From: Haloferax marisrubri
GTDB lineage: Archaea > Halobacteriota > Halobacteria > Halobacteriales > Haloferacaceae
Reading direction: 5' to 3'
Assembly (NCBI RefSeq): GCF_001469875.2
Contig: NZ_LOPW02000016.1
Location: forward strand, 40,249 to 104,248
Length of the DNA stretch: 64,000 nt
In this document: piece after piece, positions 60,064 through 64,000 of the stretch
How the letters are laid out: each line of letters starts with the position of its first letter
Numbering within the stretch: position 1 is the stretch's first letter
Position numbers and translations under genes: made by a program
Notes under the pieces: generated by a model
Databases searched by the model: none
Told to the model about the DNA's origin: nothing
What the model saw: the letters and a program-made list of their open reading frames with translations, nothing else

Positions 60064-60676
60064 CTGGCCCAAGAGTGGTGAGTGAACTGCTCCACCGAGA
60101 GGTGCGCGAGCAGTTTGCTGGTGCGTACGCTGCGTCCCAGCAGTCCGACGACTGACGAGTACTTTGGTGACGTACGAACCCTCACCAACAACTATTCAGA
60201 CAGATTACGCTGCCCAGCGTCGACACAGTTCCAGCACGGCACGTCTTCGGACAACTGCTTACACTCGCAGGGCAGGTCCGCTGTGTCATCATCGCCGTTT
60301 GGTGGGCTACCACCGTCTGCGACCCGGAGTGACCCTCTGTCTCGGAACCTCTCTGTCGATACACCACGTCTCTTCTTGTTTCTGCGACGTGACGCAACCT
60401 GGGCTCTCGTCGAGATCCTCAGTAGCGTCGCCTAAGCTATATCGGTTTGATGCTCTCCGTAGCATTCTTCGCAATAAAAAAATGGCTTCATTTTGAGATA
60501 ACAAGCATAACTACAAACAGGCTAAAATTACAGTTGCATGTCGGAAAAGAAAAAAAGCCAGTGACCTCATCGAACAGGAAGACGGCGAGAGAGTCGAACT
60601 ACCGACAAAAACCGGCCACAGTCGAAACCACTGTTAGCTGATTACAACCAGACAACCGTTATTTATCACGTACACT
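60064..60676. other. Gene-poor spacer
   Basis: About 610 bases. A short open piece near 60073-60151 (VSELLHREVREQFAGAYAAS) reads like the tail of a lost gene. A longer frame at 60082-60435 has basic, serine-rich composition and is not accepted. The last 100 bases are AT-rich and precede the radical SAM gene, so they probably hold its promoter. Confidence 0.4.
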
Positions 60677-62011
60677 ATGTCAAAAGCAGCCTCACGTATC
60701 GCGACACTTGACCTCACGCCAGGAGACATGTGTAACCTTGAGTGTGAGCATTGCTACGCAGCATCCTCGAAAAACGGAGGTCACGGTGACGACCGGTTGA
60801 TGACTGAAGATGAGATTCGAACAGTCGTACAGAATCTGGCCGAGTGCGGCGTCAAAACAATCGACATCGCCGGTGGCGAACCGACGCTGGCGTACGATCG
60901 GTTACTCACTGCAATCGAGGAGTTCAAATTTCAGGTCCCGGATGGCTACGTCGGGATTGTCACAAATTCAACACAACTGGATCCCGAACGTGTCGACGAA
61001 CTCAAATCCGCAGGATTGGACGCAATCAACCTCTCGTTCGAGGGAACGACTCGCGAAGTAAACGACAGCGTCAGGGGTGAGGGACATTTCCGATCTGCCT
61101 GCGCTGCAGCGTCGATGGTGAAAGAAGCTGGACTTCATCTGGGTGTTTCGATTACCATCAATGCTGTCAACAGATCTCAGGCAAACCAGTTCGTTCCCTT
61201 CGCGAACCGACTCGATGCAGACGGTCTCGCGTTCCAGGTTATCGAACCCAGAGGACGCGCCCCAGAGTACTGGGACAAGCTCGGACTCGAGATTACTGAT
61301 GGACTGGAGTCGCTCTTGCTCGTCTTCGATCGGCACACAACCATGCATCTCGATATTCCTGGGGCGTACAGATATCGAGAGTTCCTAAACACGTATTTTA
61401 ATGCAAATATCCCACTCGTCGACGGACAGTGTCCGGGCGGTGATAGGAGTTATGTCGTCACCTCCGGAGGTGACCTCGCCCCTTGCCCGCTTCACGCGTA
61501 CGTCCTTGACGAAGGCACATACTCCGTCGCGGACTCATCGTCCAATCTCGACGCGATTACGGCCGAGTATCTCGATTTCAACGCCGAAATTGATAGTCGA
61601 GGTCGTGAGCTAGTTCCCTGTGCCGGCTGTGAGTATAACGAAGAATGCACGCACTGTCCAGTCAACGACGACGTCGTCGACGAGTGTGTGTGGGTAAACA
61701 AGAAAGAACGTGAGTTGCGGCAGTCAATCCTCAAATCCTCGCTCACACAGAAGGCACCCTACACTGCTGTCGGTGGAAAACTTCAGTTCGACGTACCGAC
61801 ACAAACGACACATCTAACGGTGCATCTCACGGAGTCACAGTTCCAAGAACTCCTGAGCTACGATACTGCCGAAGAGATACTGGCCGCCGACGTTCTTCCA
61901 CTCGATGACGAGGAGGCCATCGAATTTCTCTGCATGCTCCGGAGTCACGGCGTCATAGAAATCGAGAAATTCTGGGAACCGTTTACTGTGACTCCACCAC
62001 GACTCGACTAG
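60677..62011 (+). CDS. Radical SAM enzyme with SPASM-like domain and C-terminal PqqD-like segment
   Basis: This 444-aa protein opens with LTPGDMCNLECEHCYAAS: C19, C23 and C26 form the CxxxCxxC [4Fe-4S]/SAM motif, and DIAGGEPTLAYD carries the GGE. After the barrel, QCPGGDRSYV, LAPCPLHAYV and VPCAGCEYNEECTHCPVNDD supply an auxiliary-cluster (SPASM/twitch) domain. The last 75 residues (LTESQFQELLSY, EEAIEFLCMLRSHGVIEI) resemble a PqqD/RRE-like peptide-binding winged helix. This combination is typical of peptide-modifying maturases. A 59-aa cysteine-containing gene follows 14 bases downstream and may be substrate or accessory. Confidence 0.85.
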   Translation: MSKAASRIATLDLTPGDMCNLECEHCYAASSKNGGHGDDRLMTEDEIRTVVQNLAECGVKTIDIAGGEPTLAYDRLLTAIEEFKFQVPDGYVGIVTNSTQLDPERVDELKSAGLDAINLSFEGTTREVNDSVRGEGHFRSACAAASMVKEAGLHLGVSITINAVNRSQANQFVPFANRLDADGLAFQVIEPRGRAPEYWDKLGLEITDGLESLLLVFDRHTTMHLDIPGAYRYREFLNTYFNANIPLVDGQCPGGDRSYVVTSGGDLAPCPLHAYVLDEGTYSVADSSSNLDAITAEYLDFNAEIDSRGRELVPCAGCEYNEECTHCPVNDDVVDECVWVNKKERELRQSILKSSLTQKAPYTAVGGKLQFDVPTQTTHLTVHLTESQFQELLSYDTAEEILAADVLPLDDEEAIEFLCMLRSHGVIEIEKFWEPFTVTPPRLD

Positions 62012-62025
62012 ACTCACAATCGACC

Positions 62026-62205
62026 ATGGACGTCCAGTTTCGTATGACCTCAGCGTCTGCAGAGGTTACGGCGAGTGAGGTTCGGTGTCCAGCCTGTGGA
62101 TCGACCGACTATCTCATCGAAACAATCTCTACGAAATTCGAGGGACGTGTTATGTGCGTCTCCTGTGAGACCCCCTATCACATCTCGATCTCGACTGTCG
62201 AGTGA
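62026..62205 (+). CDS. Mini zinc-ribbon or candidate peptide substrate next to the radical SAM gene
   Basis: This 59-aa product starts MDVQFRMTSASAEV, then has VRCPACGSTDYLIETIS and RVMCVSCETPYHISIST. The two CxxC pairs are 19 residues apart, as in a compact zinc ribbon. It starts 14 bases after the radical SAM stop, so it is in the same transcript. It could be a metal-binding partner, or a cysteine-containing peptide that the enzyme modifies. The N-terminal 18 residues could be a leader. Confidence 0.6.
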   Translation: MDVQFRMTSASAEVTASEVRCPACGSTDYLIETISTKFEGRVMCVSCETPYHISISTVE

Positions 62206-62329
62206 GGTGGATTAGATATCCGTGAACCTTCGCTGAAAAGTCCAAATTGAAGTCAACGAAATTTCAGACTGATAGCATGCGCGTCAGACTTTATTTTCGA
62301 GCGCTTACTAAACAGATCTGAGTCGACCG

Positions 62330-62767
62330 ATGTCACGCTCCGAAGACCCACACGATCTACAGCGGTTCGTCGAAGCACAGGAGTCGGTGATTACGCAAGT
62401 CAAGCGAGAGCTTCGGGCGGGACGCAAGCAGAGCCACTGGATGTGGTTCGTGTTCCCGCAGGTGGAAGGCCTCGGCAGTAGTCAGATGTCCCAGCGCTAC
62501 GCGATTGCTTCACTCGATGAGGCCGAGGCCTACCTCGGGCATCCGGTGCTCAGTCCACGGCTTCTCGAGTGTACTACGCTCGTCAACGACATCGACTGCC
62601 GCTCCGCGAACGACGTCTTCGGATCACCCGACGACCGGAAGTTCCGCTCGTCGATGACTCTCTTCGAGACTGTCGCGGACGATCCGGAACCGTTCAAGAC
62701 AGCCCTAATGCAGTATTACGACGGCCAGCGCGACCCGAAGACGATCGAACTATTGGCGGACAAGTGA
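62330..62767 (+). CDS. DUF1810-family protein
   Basis: This 145-aa protein matches DUF1810: DLQRFVEAQESVITQVKREL, GRKQSHWMWFVFPQVEGLG (signature HWMWFxFPQ), YAIASLDEAEAYLGHPVL, then DDRKFRSSMTLF. The family is small, cytoplasmic and of unknown or debated function, sometimes near ADP-ribose-related genes. Full length. No partner is evident; it stands 120 bases after the mini-ribbon gene. Confidence 0.9.
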   Translation: MSRSEDPHDLQRFVEAQESVITQVKRELRAGRKQSHWMWFVFPQVEGLGSSQMSQRYAIASLDEAEAYLGHPVLSPRLLECTTLVNDIDCRSANDVFGSPDDRKFRSSMTLFETVADDPEPFKTALMQYYDGQRDPKTIELLADK

Positions 62768-62870
62768 CGGGGATCGTCTTTTCCCAATGTAAGCTGTGGA
62801 GCGTCCCTTTTGAGAGCGGATCCGAACCCGGTGAGTTAGTTTGATGATCGATAGGTTAGATAGAAGCACC

Positions 62871-63227
62871 ATGGTCAATACCGACTTCGAGTGCCCGGAG
62901 TGCAGTAGCGCGATCGAACCGGAAGCTGTACTCGTCGTCCTCGCGCGGACAGCCAGTGCCGATAATGTCATCGAAGAGAGGGAAGATGTCGAGATGCAGT
63001 GCCCACACTGCCGGTCAGGTATCACACTTCGAGCTGAGGAGGTTGTCGTCAAGATGGCCGCCGACAACGCCACGCTGAACGTGTTCCGGCAGGTCGCCGA
63101 AGAAGGGGACAACTTCGTCAGCAACAGGTCGCCCAATTTGACCGAGGCGATGGAACGCGAACGTGAGTCGAATCAGAGAAAGGCAGAACTGGAAGACAAG
63201 TTAGAGGAGATATCAGATTCGTTGTGA
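62871..63227 (+). CDS. Zinc-ribbon and coiled-coil hypothetical protein
   Basis: This 118-aa protein has FECPECSSAIEPEA and MQCPHCRSGITLRA, two CxxC pairs 36 residues apart around a beta hairpin, a plausible zinc ribbon. The last 35 residues are a coiled coil (AMERERESNQRKAELEDKLE). ATG at 62871 (MVNTDFEC) is chosen because the family-like part begins there; an earlier ATG adds ten residues of poor composition. Function unknown; possibly DNA or RNA binding. Confidence 0.6.
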   Translation: MVNTDFECPECSSAIEPEAVLVVLARTASADNVIEEREDVEMQCPHCRSGITLRAEEVVVKMAADNATLNVFRQVAEEGDNFVSNRSPNLTEAMERERESNQRKAELEDKLEEISDSL

Positions 63228-63375
63228 GCGCGCCCTCCCCACACGAGCGGGGTTCGTAATCGGTACTCGTACACAACTATGACGACACGGAGTGTCACCC
63301 GGACACGACAGTAGTTGTTCCAAGAATAGACCGTACAGCGCAGTCAGAAGTGACGCAGATACACTATGCATACCA

Positions 63376-63636
63376 CTACAGGATAGACGTACAATCCCGC
63401 TCGTCAAGGAAGTCGACGACTGTCTTCGAGTCGTACTGCACGGTGTGGAGGTCGGCTGCACACGAATCGGGCACGCCGTCCTGAATTCGAACGCGGTACT
63501 CGTGCGCGGTCGGGTCGGCATAGCTCTCGTTGCGAACACGGACATCGCCGTCGAGGAGTTCGAACGCGAACGCCTCGTACTGCGCTCGCTTGAGGACACG
63601 CGTAGGTGGATCGAACTCTGGTAGTACAGGAATCAT
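63376..63636 (-). CDS. Small plasmid-type hypothetical protein
   Basis: This 86-aa product begins MIPVLPEFDPPTRVLKRAQY and ends VQYDSKTVVDFLDERDC, with VRVRNESYADPTAHEYRVRI between. The upstream part of the longer open frame has arginine-rich composition and overlaps the spacer, so the ATG at 63636 is used. Proteins of this appearance often follow ArdC/ImmA-IrrE genes on haloarchaeal plasmids, as here. Function unknown. Confidence 0.6.
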   Translation of the reverse strand: MIPVLPEFDPPTRVLKRAQYEAFAFELLDGDVRVRNESYADPTAHEYRVRIQDGVPDSCAADLHTVQYDSKTVVDFLDERDCTSIL

Positions 63637-63703
63637 GGTAGCCAGCGCGCAATGCGCGCACCCCTTCGGGCGCATGAAAAACTGCGCCGGACGGCAGATG
63701 GGG
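63637..63703. promoter_or_regulatory. Short spacer with inverted repeat
   Basis: The 67-base gap contains a GCGCGCA-ATGCGCGC inverted repeat around 63643-63660. It could be an operator or a hairpin in the transcript between the ImmA/IrrE-like gene and the small downstream gene. Confidence 0.3.
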
Positions 63704-64000
63704 TTAGACCGCGTCGAGTGTTGAGAGAATCTCTTCGGCCGTCCCGCTAATCCGACCCAGTCGTTCTTGGAGGACATCTGTCTCGTCGCCCTGCCACGCT
63801 GCAAGGTAGAACGCCGACCCACTCGTATCCAAGCCGAGGTATCGACCAACGACGTACGCAACGGCCTCAGCCTCGGCCTCGCGTTTCGCCCGCTCGGTCG
63901 CGTCAGTAATGTCGAAATGCAAAATCGCGTGGGCGTACTCGTGGATGATCGTCGACGCGAGGTCTGCGCGATTCGCCCGGTCCTTCACTTCTACGAGTGG
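63704..64000 (-). CDS. ArdC/ImmA-IrrE-like metallopeptidase, 5' truncated at window edge
   Basis: The frame is open to the right edge; the C-terminal 98 residues are present. STIIHEYAHAILHF contains the HExxH zinc-protease motif, and the downstream REAEAEAVAYVVGRYLGLD carries the third-ligand Glu helix, as in ImmA/IrrE (DUF955). In haloarchaeal plasmids this domain is usually fused to an ArdC-like ssDNA-binding domain, which would lie outside the window. The product is an antirestriction or stress-regulator type protein. Confidence 0.8.
   Translation of the reverse strand, partial: PLVEVKDRANRADLASTIIHEYAHAILHFDITDATERAKREAEAEAVAYVVGRYLGLDTSGSAFYLAAWQGDETDVLQERLGRISGTAEEILSTLDAV

Noticed and set aside
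60082..60435. 118-codon plus-strand frame
   Set aside because: Serine/arginine-rich, not acidic, with no recognisable fold; likely non-coding.

Overview
The window reads as haloarchaeal DNA (class Halobacteria). Nearly every predicted protein is strongly acidic, genes are often headed by TATA boxes with short or absent leaders, ATGA overlaps are common, and a haloarchaeal DUF7344-type winged-helix regulator is present. There are no rRNA, tRNA or core housekeeping genes. IS remnants, an intact IS630-type element and an ArdC/ImmA-IrrE-like gene at the right edge suggest an accessory region of a plasmid, megaplasmid or genomic island. It looks like a stack of nucleic-acid-processing and probable defence modules.

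1-22.65 kb: an AddAB-like helicase-nuclease pair and an AAA/DUF4143-like ATPase lead into a VWA - metallo-beta-lactamase-fold - PD-(D/E)XK nuclease operon. A second block has two divergent arms. One is an SF2 helicase plus a two-repeat protein. The other is a SNF2 ATPase, an 1125-aa multi-cysteine protein, an Mrr-like protein and a second two-repeat protein. The two-repeat paralogues occur once in each arm, which ties the arms together as one candidate system.

22.65-33.8 kb: degraded ABC-transporter and IS6-type pieces flank an SF1 (Dna2/Upf1-like) helicase. Then come a QueD homologue and a convergent four-gene operon: a very large DpdA-type TGT paralogue, a second smaller TGT-like enzyme with DSGGF, a winged-helix protein and a P-loop ATPase. 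Together they look like a 7-deazaguanine-in-DNA (Dpd-like) modification/restriction cluster with two TGT paralogues.

33.4-43.8 kb: small regulators, an IS630 element whose transposase is split at an A7 run, and a poorly recognisable cluster. This holds a 539-aa unknown protein, two near-identical 78-aa proteins with conserved promoters, and several hypothetical proteins with winged-helix, coiled-coil or disordered regions.

44-57.7 kb: probably the most novel part. A minus-strand operon encodes a tubulin-like GTPase (GGTGAG), a secreted/membrane-anchored protein, an HNH nuclease fused to about six membrane helices, and a metallophosphoesterase. Divergent from it is a ubiquitin-like operon: Ubl1-E2a-Ubl2-E2b and a JAB-E1 fusion with a C-terminal membrane anchor. 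The duplicated Ubl/E2 pairs have degenerated reciprocally: Ubl1 keeps a GG tail but E2a lacks the usual cysteine, while Ubl2 lacks GG but E2b keeps the cysteine. Next to it are a second metallophosphoesterase, a dual-specificity phosphatase, a degenerate FtsZ-like protein, a SIMPL-domain protein and a YfcE-type phosphoesterase.

57.7-64 kb: after an AT-rich spacer come a metal-binding TIM barrel split into two overlapping genes, an HhH-type DNA-glycosylase-like protein, a radical SAM/SPASM enzyme followed by a 59-aa CxxC/CxxC mini-protein, a DUF1810 protein, a zinc-ribbon protein and a pair of plasmid-type genes ending in a truncated ImmA/IrrE metallopeptidase. All functional assignments rest on motifs read by eye; no database search was available.
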